Shown here one piece after another: positions 55,623-64,000 of a DNA stretch of 64,000 nucleotides. Source of the stretch: Skermanella aerolata KACC 11604 (GTDB lineage Bacteria > Pseudomonadota > Alphaproteobacteria > Azospirillales > Azospirillaceae); contig NZ_AVFK01000002.1 in the NCBI RefSeq assembly GCF_000936425.1, positions 62,001 to 126,000 on the forward strand. The letters are read 5' to 3'. The number at the start of each line of letters is the position of its first letter. The first letter of the stretch is position 1. The position numbers and the translations under genes were made by a program. Under the pieces are notes generated by a model. That model was given only the letters and a program-made list of their open reading frames with translations. It was not told where the DNA came from and searched no databases.

Positions 55623-56924
55623 TTATTCGGCGGCGTGGCGCCCGTTGGGGAATGCGCTTTCCAGGTCGAGCGAGAGTTGCGGTTCGTCCTCGCCGCGCGG
55701 ATCGAGCGGGCTGGCGACCGGCGTCGTGCGCGGCAGGCTGCGGAAGGGACCCTGGGCTTCCGCTGGCGGAGCCGGGCGCCTCATCATGCGGTAAAGGCCG
55801 AACACGACGGCGGAGGCGGCGCTGGCAGCGGTGAAGACGAACAGCCCCGGCCCGCCGAGCGCCGACATGACGGCGGAGCCGGCCAGGGGTCCGATCGTGG
55901 CTCCGGCGGAATAGGACAGGATCAGCCCGCCGCTGGCCTGCACCAGTTCGGACCTGTCGATATGGTCGTTGGTGTGGGCGACGCAGACGGGATAGAGCGT
56001 GAAAGACAGGCCGCCGAACAAGACGGCCACCGCCACCATGACGGCCTGCCCCTGCATGTCGCCGGCCATCCCGCTGACCGCGACCATGCCCAGGCTGGCC
56101 GCCACCAGGGCCGCCGAGAGGCCAAGGATCACGGTCCGGCGGTCGAACACGTCCGAAAGCTTGCCGAGCGGCCACTGGAGCGCCACGCCGCCCAGGATGA
56201 TGACGGTCATGAACAGGGCGGTACCGGCGTTGCCGAAGCCGGCTTCCGTGCCGTAGACGGGCGCCAGACCATAGATTGCGCCGGTGACGAGGCCGCTGGC
56301 GAAGGTCCCGAAGATGCCCAGCGGCGACGCCTCGTACAGGCGGCGGAGGCCGAACGATGCGATGTCCGGCAGGACCGGCGGTCCCTTGCGGGTGAGCGCC
56401 ACCGGGACCAGGGCCAGCGACGTGAGCATCGCCGTGACGATGAAGCGCAGCATGCCGCTGGGATCGTCCAGCATCAGCAACTGCTGCCCGGCCGCCATGG
56501 CGCCGTAGAGGGTGATCATGTAGAGCGACAGCATCTGCCCGCGCGTCCTGGCGGTCGCGCGCTCGTTCAGCCAGCTTTCGATGCACATGAACAGGCCGGC
56601 CATGCAGAAGCCTTCCGCCAGACGCAGCAGTCCCCAGAGGACGAGGTCGATGTGGAGCGCATGGCCCAGGGTCGCCACCGAGAAGACCGAGGCGAAGGCG
56701 GCGAAGGCGCGGATATGTCCGACCTTGACGATGATTTGGTAGCCGTAGAGCGATCCCGCCGTGAGGCCGGCATAGTAGGCGGCCATGACGAAACCGATAG
56801 CCATGGCGCCGACGCCGGCACCCGACAGTCGGACGCCGATCATCGTGCTGAGCATCCCGCTGCCCAGCATCAGCAGGGCTACGGCCATCAGGAGGGACGA
56901 GATGGAGCGAACGATCGGCAGCAT
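55623..56924 (-). CDS. MFS transporter (YcaD-like)
   Basis: The 433-residue protein has 12 spans. The first span region (LLMLGSGMLSTMIGVRLS) and the conserved AEGFCMAGLFMCIESWLNE match the YcaD/YfkF-like sugar-phosphate-transporter-related MFS group. The second half has GVALQWPLGKLSDVFDRR. The soluble C-terminal tail is Pro/Arg-rich. The ATG at 56924 is chosen; the extension to 57035 is basic and not membrane-like. The substrate is unknown. Confidence 0.85.
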   Translation of the reverse strand: MLPIVRSISSLLMAVALLMLGSGMLSTMIGVRLSGAGVGAMAIGFVMAAYYAGLTAGSLYGYQIIVKVGHIRAFAAFASVFSVATLGHALHIDLVLWGLLRLAEGFCMAGLFMCIESWLNERATARTRGQMLSLYMITLYGAMAAGQQLLMLDDPSGMLRFIVTAMLTSLALVPVALTRKGPPVLPDIASFGLRRLYEASPLGIFGTFASGLVTGAIYGLAPVYGTEAGFGNAGTALFMTVIILGGVALQWPLGKLSDVFDRRTVILGLSAALVAASLGMVAVSGMAGDMQGQAVMVAVAVLFGGLSFTLYPVCVAHTNDHIDRSELVQASGGLILSYSAGATIGPLAGSAVMSALGGPGLFVFTAASAASAVVFGLYRMMRRPAPPAEAQGPFRSLPRTTPVASPLDPRGEDEPQLSLDLESAFPNGRHAAE

Positions 56925-57081
56925 GATTACGGGCGCGCTTCCGGCAACGGGCAGGTTATTGCGAGGCCGGCATCCTGCCTCGCGGGATGCCGGGACGCGA
57001 CCCCCAAAGCTGAGGGGGCAGGCATTCCGGTCCAAGGCTGCCGGGTCTGAAGCATGCCGGGTTCAAGTCAGCCGGTTGCAG

Positions 57082-58935
57082 TCAGGCCGCCAGCACCAGA
57101 TCCCCATGCCCGGCCGGCGCAACCGGCTGGCTGCCGGCGTAGTTCTGCCAGAGCGTACGGAACGCCTGTTGGCGGCTCAGCAACTCCGCGAGCGAGCCCG
57201 AGTCCACGACCTTGCCGTCGGCCATCCAGACTATCGTATCGAAGCGGTTCAGCAGGTGCAGCCGGTGGATCGACGACGCGATGCAGGCGTCGGGGAACTC
57301 CGCCAGGAGATTGTCGTAGAGGCGGGCTTCGGTAACGGGGTCCATGCTGCTGGTCGGCTCGTCCAGCATGATGAGCGAGCTGCCGCGCGATGCCAGGATA
57401 CCACGAGCCAGCGCCAGACGCTGCTTCTGGCCGCCCGACATGTTGAGGCCGCGTTCCGTGATCTCGCTGTCCAGGCCGGCAGGCAGGCGCGCGACCACGG
57501 GTGCGAGGCAGGCAAGGTCGCAGGCCCGCTCCACCGTTTCCGACGGCCATGCGATACCCATCGTGATGTTCTGGGAGAAGGTTCCCTCGAACACTTCCGG
57601 GTCCTGGGGAACCAGCGTCGCCAGTGGCGCCAGATCCCGGAGATCGGGACGGGGCGCGCCGTCGATGGTGATGGAAACCCGGTCGGCCTCGTACAGTCCA
57701 GCCAGGATGCGCAGCAGCGTGCTTTTGCCCGATCCGCTCTCGCCGACGAAGGCGATCCTGCCGCCGCGCTTGAGCGTCAGCGACACGTCGCTCAGGGTAG
57801 GCACGCCGAGGGTCGGCACACATCCCCGCCGCCCGGCGTGGGTGAAATCGAGTCCGTCGATGCGGATCTCGCGCCAGTCGTCCGGCACCGGCAGGGCTGA
57901 GGAGGACGGACGCGACTGCGCCGACATAATCTCGTCGGCGCTGCCGATATCGGCCTGATAGCGGACAAGTTCCTGCCAGTTCGTCGCCATCGAGCCGACG
58001 ACGTTGCCGATCTGCTGCGAGTACTGGTGTACCATGACCGCGGTGCCAAGCAGGATGAAGCCCTCGCTTCGCCAGGCAAGCCACGCGTAGAGCACGACCA
58101 GTCCGCACCGGATGCCGTTGTTTAGCAGGTCGATAGCGCACCATTTCGCCTCGTTGATGACGACACCCCGCCGCAGGGGGGCGAACACGGCGGTCAGCCG
58201 GGTGGCTACCACCGAACGGGTGGCCGCCTGGAGCCGCAGGGTCAGGACCGTGGAGATGTTGCCCAGGCAGTCGATCAATTCGGCATTGTAACGACGCTCG
58301 AAGCGATTTTCTTCCAGCAGGAGGCGGACCATGATGCGATCGAACCGGATCAGGATGGCGAAGATCAGGGCGTAACCGATGACCGCCGCAGTCCCGGTCG
58401 CGGTGGAGACGAGGCATAGCGCCGCCAAGGGGCCGATCAGGCTGACGCCGTTCTGGAGATAGATGAACTGGTTCTGGGAAAAGCCGAACAACGCCTGGGT
58501 CGATTTCGACATGCGCTGGATCGTTTCGCCCGAGTGATGACTTTCGTGCCAGCGCAGCGGCAGCGCCACGGCCTTGTCGTAGAGCGTATCGGCGAACTTC
58601 TCCCGGATGCGGACCGCCATGAAACGTTCCAGCACCCGGCCCGGTCCGTGCATCGCCCAGGCCACCACGCAGGCGCCGAACATCATGGCCATGTTCCAGC
58701 CGGCCAGCGCCAAGTCCTGGCCGCCGGCGGTCTGGATCGCGTTGACGGCTTGGCCGAAGAACCATGGGATCGTCAGGCGTACGGCCTGTGCCGCAAACAG
58801 CAGCGACATGAACAGCGCCACCAGCGGCCTGTTGCCGGCGGCATATCGCCAGAACGTCCTGTAAAGGCCGAAGATGCCGGTCTGGGGTGTGCGTTGATCC
58901 GTGGAAGAAAAGGGGATGCTGCCGGGTGTCGTCAT
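57082..58935 (-). CDS. ABC exporter: fused permease and ATPase
   Basis: The 617-residue half-transporter has six membrane spans (about 30-320). The nucleotide-binding domain follows: Walker A GESGSGKSTLLRILAG, signature NMSGGQKQRLALARG, Walker B SLIMLDEPTSS and the H-loop histidine in SSIHRLHLL. It is expected to act as a homodimer, exporting lipids, peptides or drugs. The Q-loop reads VPQDPEVFEGTF. The ATG at 58935 (MTTPGSIPF) is preferred over 58995. Confidence 0.9.
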   Translation of the reverse strand: MTTPGSIPFSSTDQRTPQTGIFGLYRTFWRYAAGNRPLVALFMSLLFAAQAVRLTIPWFFGQAVNAIQTAGGQDLALAGWNMAMMFGACVVAWAMHGPGRVLERFMAVRIREKFADTLYDKAVALPLRWHESHHSGETIQRMSKSTQALFGFSQNQFIYLQNGVSLIGPLAALCLVSTATGTAAVIGYALIFAILIRFDRIMVRLLLEENRFERRYNAELIDCLGNISTVLTLRLQAATRSVVATRLTAVFAPLRRGVVINEAKWCAIDLLNNGIRCGLVVLYAWLAWRSEGFILLGTAVMVHQYSQQIGNVVGSMATNWQELVRYQADIGSADEIMSAQSRPSSSALPVPDDWREIRIDGLDFTHAGRRGCVPTLGVPTLSDVSLTLKRGGRIAFVGESGSGKSTLLRILAGLYEADRVSITIDGAPRPDLRDLAPLATLVPQDPEVFEGTFSQNITMGIAWPSETVERACDLACLAPVVARLPAGLDSEITERGLNMSGGQKQRLALARGILASRGSSLIMLDEPTSSMDPVTEARLYDNLLAEFPDACIASSIHRLHLLNRFDTIVWMADGKVVDSGSLAELLSRQQAFRTLWQNYAGSQPVAPAGHGDLVLAA

Positions 58936-59033
58936 AACGTCTCGCGCTGTCACCGGATGCCGTTGAGGCCGGTGACGGCACACTACCCGCTGCATGGTTA
59001 ATGCAGCGTTTAGGTTAACGATGCCCGAGCTTT

Positions 59034-60089
59034 TCAGGCCATGACAAGCTTGCCCGTAACCCCCGGAAAGAAGCCTCGTTGCGGCTGGTCCGCGATGCCG
59101 TCGATGATGGCGTCGGCGAGCGCCAGTGCGAGGCTCGTCTCGCTGCGGGCATCCATCCCGAACACGTTGACCAGCCCCCTGATGCCGTGCTGCACCGGCG
59201 TCTTGATTTCGATGTCCGGGCCATCGTCATGGGCATGCGTCACGTCCAGCCAGCTATCGCCGCGGAAGCCTGGATAGAAAAGGGCCGATGCGTCCTCGTC
59301 CAGGCAGCTTGGCACCACAAGGCGCTGGAATGGCGCCGTTCCTTCGAGGTGATAGCGTTTGCCGGGAGCCGGCGGCATGCCGCCGGGCAAGTATTGCTTC
59401 ATGCCGCCGATACGGGCCGCCACCTGATAGGCTTCGACTTCCTCGGCGGCATTGATCAGGATGTCGCACCGGAGCGTCGTCAATTCCCCGGGATGGCCGG
59501 CCAGATCGAGTTCGAAACCCCGCCCCATCGGATAGGCCGCGACGAGCCGGCTGTCCTCCGTCACGTAGGCGCCGCGATTTTCCGCGTCGATCCGGAGATT
59601 CAGGCGCAGGGCGTCGCCATCGACGATACCGGCATCTTCGGCCAGTAGCGCTCCGACGCATTTGAGACCCGGTTCGAGCCCGATGACCTCACCGGCATCG
59701 AGAAGCCGGACAGGCGGCTGTCCGAGAGCGGCCGTGCCGTCGATTTCGGATTTGAGGGCGGCAAGCGCCTGCCATTCCATCGCACTGCGCGCGACGACGA
59801 ACTGGCCGGTCGGGGAAAAAGGCGTGTCGGTGAGTTTGCAATAGGATTTCAGCGCCTCGAAGCTTCGCGCGCGAAGGACGGCGCGGAGAGTGTCCGGCTG
59901 GTCCAGGACAGCGGCTTCGATGGGTTCCGGCCAGCCCGGTCCGGGCACGAGGCCGTTGCCGTCGTCCGCATCGCGTCCGCGCCGGGCGATCAGCATGACC
60001 TGGTGGCCTGCTATGGCCAGCCGGCGCGCAACGGCGGCACCCGCCGTTCCAGCACCGATGACAACGCATTCCATTCTGTCGATAGTCAT
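59034..60089 (-). CDS. FAD-dependent oxidoreductase (DAO/L-2-hydroxyglutarate oxidase-like)
   Basis: The protein has 351 residues. The FAD Rossmann motif at the N terminus is VVIGAGTAGAAVARRLA. A substrate domain and a late FAD-contact region (GLVNVFGMDARSETSLALA) follow. It resembles amine or 2-hydroxyacid oxidases of the DAO superfamily and may act on a hydroxyacid such as L-2-hydroxyglutarate. The ATG at 60089 follows AAGGTCAG. It is separated from the ABC exporter gene by 98 bases and may not be cotranscribed. Confidence 0.85.
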   Translation of the reverse strand: MTIDRMECVVIGAGTAGAAVARRLAIAGHQVMLIARRGRDADDGNGLVPGPGWPEPIEAAVLDQPDTLRAVLRARSFEALKSYCKLTDTPFSPTGQFVVARSAMEWQALAALKSEIDGTAALGQPPVRLLDAGEVIGLEPGLKCVGALLAEDAGIVDGDALRLNLRIDAENRGAYVTEDSRLVAAYPMGRGFELDLAGHPGELTTLRCDILINAAEEVEAYQVAARIGGMKQYLPGGMPPAPGKRYHLEGTAPFQRLVVPSCLDEDASALFYPGFRGDSWLDVTHAHDDGPDIEIKTPVQHGIRGLVNVFGMDARSETSLALALADAIIDGIADQPQRGFFPGVTGKLVMA

Positions 60090-60447
60090 AATCTGACCTT
60101 CATCATGAAACTTATGGAAATCCAAGGCGTCCAGAAGTCATTTCGATGACTTGTCACAATCGACTTGGATTGTTTTGTTTTGGAAGCAACTACACAAAAT
60201 CGAGTTCACAGAGTGTGGCAGATGTATTCGATCAGGAAAGTCGGTTTTTTTTCATACGACCATGTGGATTCTAATGATCTTCATGACATGATCGGATGGC
60301 CCTACTGCGTCGGCCGACGACCGAGGAAAAGCCGTGGGGAACAAGGCGTTCGATGGCGTGTTTCGCCTGACGCCATTCCGTACGGGCGATAGCTCCCTCT
60401 CGCTGGCCCACCGGCCGGCAACCAGAACATCGACATGGAGCAAGTAA
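60090..60447. other. 358-base intergenic region between divergent genes
   Basis: The left two thirds are AT-rich with runs such as eight T residues near 60243. They probably carry promoters for the oxidoreductase and the inositol-phosphate synthase operon, but no convincing box was identified. A 75-codon open frame at 60165-60392 is judged non-coding. Confidence 0.5.
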
Positions 60448-61527
60448 GTGAGTGGAAAAAAGGTTCGCCTAGCGATCGTCGGCGTGGGCAATTGTGCGTC
60501 ATCGCTTGTGCAGGGCCTGGAATATTACCGGAACGCACCGGAAGACGAGCAGGTCCCCGGGCTGATGCATGTCACGCTGGGCGGATACCATATCGGCGAC
60601 ATCGAGATCGTCGCCGCCTTCGACGTGGCGGAAGGCAAGGTCGGGCGCGATGTGGCGGAGGCGATCCAGGCGCCGCCCAACAACACGATCCGCTTCGCCG
60701 AGGTGCCGAAGACCGGCGTGACGGTTGAGCGTGGGCCGACACTTGACGGTCTTGGAAAGTATCTCGGGCAGATCGTTACGGAATCGGAACGGCCAGTCGC
60801 CGATGTCGCAGCCATCCTCCGCGCCACCGGCGCGGATGTCATGGTGTCCTACCTTCCCGTCGGGTCCGAGCAGGCGACCGAGTGGTATGCGGGACAGGCG
60901 CTGGAAGCGGGCTGCGCGCTGGTCAACTGCATTCCCTCCTTCATCGCGTCGCGCGACGTCTGGCGCCGCCGGTTCGAGGAGAAGCGGCTGCCCATCATCG
61001 GCGACGACATCAAGTCGCAGGTAGGCGCCACCATCGTCCACCGCGTCCTGACCAACCTGTTCCGCGAACGCGGCGTCCGGCTGGACCGCACTTACCAGCT
61101 CAATTTCGGCGGCAACGCCGATTTCGAGAACATGCTGGAACGTGACCGGCTGGAATCGAAGAAGATTTCCAAGACCAATGCCGTGACCAGCCAGATGGAC
61201 GTGCCGCTGTCCAACGAGAACGCCCATGTCGGTCCCAGCGATTACGTGCCGTGGCTGGCCGATCGCAAGTGGTGCTACATCCGCATGGAAGGCACGACCT
61301 TCGGCAATGTCCCGCTCAACTGCGAACTGAAGCTGGAAGTATGGGACTCGCCCAATTCGGCCGGCGTCGTGATCGACGCGGTCCGCTGCGCTAAACTGGC
61401 GCTGGACCGTGGTATCGGCGGTGCGCTGATCGGACCCAGCAGCTATTTCATGAAGTCGCCGCCGCAGCAGTTCACCGATGCCGAAGCCCGAACCCGGACG
61501 CTTCGCTTCATTGCCGGCGAGTCCTGA
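60448..61527 (+). CDS. Inositol-3-phosphate synthase
   Basis: This 359-residue enzyme converts glucose-6-phosphate to 1L-myo-inositol 1-phosphate using NAD. The NAD loop is [14 protein letters not shown]; the conserved tail has [17 protein letters not shown], and [12 protein letters not shown] lies in the catalytic half. Length matches the short bacterial/archaeal form. Such enzymes are uncommon in proteobacteria. The GTG at 60448 has GGAG seven bases upstream. It is first in a four-gene operon and probably supplies inositol for a modified metabolite or glycolipid. Confidence 0.93.
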   Translation: MSGKKVRLAIVGVGNCASSLVQGLEYYRNAPEDEQVPGLMHVTLGGYHIGDIEIVAAFDVAEGKVGRDVAEAIQAPPNNTIRFAEVPKTGVTVERGPTLDGLGKYLGQIVTESERPVADVAAILRATGADVMVSYLPVGSEQATEWYAGQALEAGCALVNCIPSFIASRDVWRRRFEEKRLPIIGDDIKSQVGATIVHRVLTNLFRERGVRLDRTYQLNFGGNADFENMLERDRLESKKISKTNAVTSQMDVPLSNENAHVGPSDYVPWLADRKWCYIRMEGTTFGNVPLNCELKLEVWDSPNSAGVVIDAVRCAKLALDRGIGGALIGPSSYFMKSPPQQFTDAEARTRTLRFIAGES

Positions 61528-61554
61528 CGTTGCGGTTGCCGGGCGGCTGAGGCC

Positions 61555-62145
61555 ATGGTGACCAAAACAGTCCATCTGGTCCGTCACGGCTCCCACGTGC
61601 TGCCGCCGGGCGTCCTTGCCGGACGCTTGTCCGGCGTAAAACTGTCGGACGCGGGACGCGAGCAAGCGTATCGCGCGGCCGAACGCTTGGCAAAAGCCGG
61701 GCCTGTCGACGCCGTGCAGTGCAGTCCGCTGGAGCGGACCTGCGAGACCGCGATCATCATCGCGGAGCGGCTAGGACTCGTCCCGGTCCAGGTGGATGCC
61801 CTGGTGGAGATCAGTTTCGGCGGCTGGACCGGCAGCTCCTTCGAGGAGCTGGAGGAGCGTGAGGACTGGCGGCGCTGGAACCACTTCCGTAGCGGCACGA
61901 GGCCGCCGGGTGGCGAGACGATGGCGGAGGTCCAGGCCCGTGCGCTGCGCCACATGGAGACCCTTGCCGACGGTAGTGCAACGGTGCTGGTCAGCCATTG
62001 CGATGTGATCAGGGCCTTGCTGACGCACTGGCTCGGCATGCCGACCGACCTGCTCCTGCGGCTGGAGATTGCGCCCGCTTCGATCAGCACCGTCGAAATC
62101 GGTCCCTGGGGACCCCGAATCCTGCGAATCAACGAGGAAGCATAA
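61555..62145 (+). CDS. Histidine phosphatase family protein
   Basis: The 196-residue phosphoglycerate-mutase-fold enzyme has RHG at 10-12 (VHLVRHGSH), SPLERTCETA, the acidic EISFGGWTG and the second catalytic histidine in VLVSHCDVI. It may dephosphorylate the inositol phosphate made by the upstream enzyme; that is inference from the operon. It lies 27 bases after the synthase and overlaps the next start by one base (TAATG). Confidence 0.9.
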   Translation: MVTKTVHLVRHGSHVLPPGVLAGRLSGVKLSDAGREQAYRAAERLAKAGPVDAVQCSPLERTCETAIIIAERLGLVPVQVDALVEISFGGWTGSSFEELEEREDWRRWNHFRSGTRPPGGETMAEVQARALRHMETLADGSATVLVSHCDVIRALLTHWLGMPTDLLLRLEIAPASISTVEIGPWGPRILRINEEA

Positions 62146-62900
62146 TGAGCGAGCAGGACGATATCAGGCGCCGGATCGACGATCTGGGCCAGTGGTTCCA
62201 TAATATCGACTTGAAGGGCGTGCGAACCGCCCCAAACCATTTCCTGGGCGATTATCCGAACGTCAAGTGGCGGCACTTCGCCCATGCCGTGCCGAAGGAC
62301 CTGCGCGGCATGACCGTGCTGGATATCGGTTGCAACGGCGGCTTCTATTCGATCGAGATGAAGCGCCGGGGCGCGGACCGCGTCGTCGCTGTCGATACCG
62401 AAACGATGTACCTGAACCAAGCTCGTTTCGCTGCCGAAATGAGCGGCGTCGAGATCGAGTTCCGCAATCTGTCGGTCTACGACGTGGCGAAGCTGGGCGA
62501 GCGCTTCGACCTCGTCATCTTCATGGGCGTGCTGTACCACCTGCGGCACCCGCTGCTGGCGCTGGACCTGATCCACGACCATGTCGCGCGCGACCTGATG
62601 CTGTTCCAGTCGATGCAGCGCGGCAGCGCCGATGTCGAGCCGCTGGAGCCGGACTATCCGATCGAGGAGACGAAGGTCTTCGATCGGCCGGGCTTTCCGA
62701 AGATGCACTTCGTCGAGCATCGCTATTCCCACGACGACAGCAACTGGTGGATTCCAAACCGCGCCTGCGTCGAAGCCATGCTCCGCGACAGCGGATTCGA
62801 GATCGGCGAGCGGGCCGAGGACGAGGTCTATCTCTGCCGGCGGGTCGAACGCGCGGCACCGGGTATCGGGGCAGTCTATCCAGTGAGGGGACAAGAATGA
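62145..62900 (+). CDS. Class I SAM-dependent methyltransferase
   Basis: The protein has 251 residues with SAM motif I at TVLDIGCNGGFYSIEM, the acidic VVAVDTE strand and IFMGVLYHLRHPLLALD. From memory it fits family TIGR04290 (Rta_06860 family), which travels with the glycosidase-like protein encoded next; that naming is unverified. The substrate may be the inositol or sugar product of the operon. The start overlaps the phosphatase stop as TAATG, and its stop overlaps the next gene as ATGA. Confidence 0.85.
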   Translation: MSEQDDIRRRIDDLGQWFHNIDLKGVRTAPNHFLGDYPNVKWRHFAHAVPKDLRGMTVLDIGCNGGFYSIEMKRRGADRVVAVDTETMYLNQARFAAEMSGVEIEFRNLSVYDVAKLGERFDLVIFMGVLYHLRHPLLALDLIHDHVARDLMLFQSMQRGSADVEPLEPDYPIEETKVFDRPGFPKMHFVEHRYSHDDSNWWIPNRACVEAMLRDSGFEIGERAEDEVYLCRRVERAAPGIGAVYPVRGQE

Positions 62901-63784
62901 TCGAAGCGGCGATGATCTGGAACGAGCCCAACAACAAGTCCCACTGGGACCCGGAAATCGACCCCGACTGGGTCGGGTTCGGGCGGATGGCGACCTTGGC
63001 GGGTCAGGCTATCGCGGCCGAGGCTCCCGGACTGCTGCGCGTCCTGGGCGGCATCTCGCCGATCGATCCGGCCTTCATCCTGAAGCTTCAGGAACGGGGT
63101 GTGCTGGACAACCTGGACGTCGTGGCGCTGCACGGCTTCCCGCTGGACTGGAACCTGTGGCAGATCGACGAGTGGCCGGAGCGGCTGAAGGAGATCCAGT
63201 CCGTCACCAACCTGCCGGTCTGGGTGACGGAAGTCGGCGTCTCCACCTTCGGGGCGGAGGAAGTGCAGGAGTTTGGGCTTCAGCGGACGGCGGACCTGCT
63301 GATCGGCCGGGTGCCGCGTATCCACTGGTACAGCCTGTACGACCTGCCGCGCTCGTGGGAGGCCACTACCCGGCACCGCGAGGCGGAGGGATCGTCATAC
63401 TATCGGCACTTCTACATGGGGCTGATCCGGGAAGACGGTTCGCCCAAGCTGGCGATGCGGCACTTCCACAACTACGCGCCCGACATGGGCCTGTGCCAGT
63501 GGTTCCATTTCGAGGACCACCGGCTAGAGGATGCCGTACGCACGATGCGGGAACTGGGCGTGCGTCATCTGCGGACCGGCCTGAGCTGGGCCGACAGCTT
63601 CCGGCCGAACGCTATGGAGTGGTTCGACCGCCAGATGCTGGCGCTGGAGGAGTTCGACGTGACGGTGACCTTCTGCTTCACGCCGGAGCATCGCGGCATC
63701 GCCCCACACCATACCAGCGCGCCGCAAGTCCCGGAGGAGTTCGCGGAATTCTGCGCCAAGATGATCAGGCGCTACGCCGCCTGA
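62897..63784 (+). CDS. Glycosidase-like TIM-barrel protein with circularly permuted motif order
   Basis: This 295-residue protein begins MIEAAMIWNEPNN. WNEPN is the acid/base strand (Glu10) of clan GH-A glycosidases, normally found in mid-protein. The nucleophile-like strand follows (PVWVTEVGVS, Glu112), then a strand-8-like HWYSLYD. After this comes sequence like an N-terminal barrel half: AVRTMRELGVRHLRTGLSW, and VTVTFCFTPEH, ending near IRRYA, where a WNEPN strand would usually come next. The ATGA overlap and GAGGGG site show the start is real. It may act on a glycosylated inositol-type product. Confidence 0.78.
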   Translation: MIEAAMIWNEPNNKSHWDPEIDPDWVGFGRMATLAGQAIAAEAPGLLRVLGGISPIDPAFILKLQERGVLDNLDVVALHGFPLDWNLWQIDEWPERLKEIQSVTNLPVWVTEVGVSTFGAEEVQEFGLQRTADLLIGRVPRIHWYSLYDLPRSWEATTRHREAEGSSYYRHFYMGLIREDGSPKLAMRHFHNYAPDMGLCQWFHFEDHRLEDAVRTMRELGVRHLRTGLSWADSFRPNAMEWFDRQMLALEEFDVTVTFCFTPEHRGIAPHHTSAPQVPEEFAEFCAKMIRRYAA

Positions 63785-63797
63785 TCATTCCGCCATT

Positions 63798-64000
63798 TCA
63801 CTCCGCCGCGTCGGCGCCCGGCGGCCACCCCATGCGGGGGGTGCCGCGCGCCAGCAGGTGCGACACGCGCGGCGGCTCGTTTCCTTGGTGGAACGCGCGG
63901 ACTCGGTCGAGCGTCCCGCGGTCCGCCATCGTGGCGCGCCGCTGGTGGCGCAGGTCGTCCAGCCAGGACGGCAGCAGGAAGGCTTCGACCCAGCGGCTGG
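63798..64000 (-). CDS. Partial unrecognised gene (C-terminal 67 residues)
   Basis: A minus-strand frame is open from the window edge to a TGA at 63798-63800. It encodes RWVEAFLLPSWLDDLRHQRR, then a basic helical stretch and an Ala/Glu end. The codon pattern is that of a real gene. It converges on the glycosidase-like gene with a 13-base gap. The family was not recognised, and the rest lies outside the window. Confidence 0.6.
   Translation of the reverse strand, partial: SRWVEAFLLPSWLDDLRHQRRATMADRGTLDRVRAFHQGNEPPRVSHLLARGTPRMGWPPGADAAE

Noticed and set aside
57068-58981. A 637-codon open frame on the same strand as the ABC exporter
   Set aside because: It is an alternative frame of the exporter gene. 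It lacks Walker or membrane motifs and is rich in Arg, Gly and Pro, as shadows of GC-rich genes are.
60165-60392. A 75-codon ORF upstream of the inositol-3-phosphate synthase
   Set aside because: No ribosome binding site, mixed composition, and it lies in an AT-rich promoter-like region.

Overview
The window is GC-rich, densely packed bacterial chromosome. Gene content points to an alphaproteobacterium, most likely a Skermanella- or Azospirillum-like member of the Rhodospirillales/Azospirillales. Supporting signs are the HDAC/xseB/ispA/dxs/tlyA order, the fabI-aroC pair, an alphaproteobacterial-type CheZ, an HWE-family histidine kinase, ExoD and many two-component proteins. This placement is inference from gene content; no rRNA or tRNA gene was seen.

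Layout. 1-3.3 kb: a MarC-type membrane protein and a DUF2955/HlyD export pair. 3.3-7.0 kb: a plastic stretch with an HWE kinase, an rRNA methyltransferase gene (RlmL type), a second copy of only its 3' end, two gene remnants and a chain of overlapping tiny ORFs. 7.0-10.4 kb: a lower-GC three-gene block on the minus strand that I identify as an ABC-three-component (ABC-3C) conflict system. Its Rad50-like ATPase is interrupted by one in-frame TAG. 10.7-18.4 kb: a Ca2+/Na+ antiporter, an MFS carrier and a TetR-adaptor-RND efflux operon with a clear palindromic operator. 18.5-24.2 kb: a fasciclin protein with a split domain, a LysR-controlled quinone-detoxification set (WrbA, glutathionyl-hydroquinone reductase, pirin) and CheZ.

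24.3-35.3 kb: a hybrid kinase, DUF423, an ArsR/TusA pair, an HDAC-like amidohydrolase, and the isoprenoid group xseB-ispA-dxs. A GT2-GtrA-UDP-glucuronate decarboxylase cassette sits between dxs and tlyA. 35.4-47.7 kb: two large polytopic membrane proteins, SppA, an AhpD-like protein, ExoD, a second hybrid kinase, aroC, fabI, YihY and a coiled-coil DUF1640-like protein. 47.9-53.3 kb: a two-subunit molybdenum hydroxylase and a response regulator-CheC-kinase operon. 53.4-60.1 kb: a translationally coupled aminotransferase-GNAT-FkbM operon, an MFS carrier, an ABC exporter and a flavoprotein oxidoreductase. 60.4-63.8 kb: a tight four-gene operon of inositol-3-phosphate synthase, histidine phosphatase, methyltransferase and a glycosidase-like protein whose barrel motifs appear in circularly permuted order. 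The window ends inside an unrecognised minus-strand gene.

Two families of palindromic intergenic repeats are scattered through the window. Four copies of one family lie at 13.2, 24.2, 27.3 and 47.7 kb; the other is at 0.1 and 10.7 kb.
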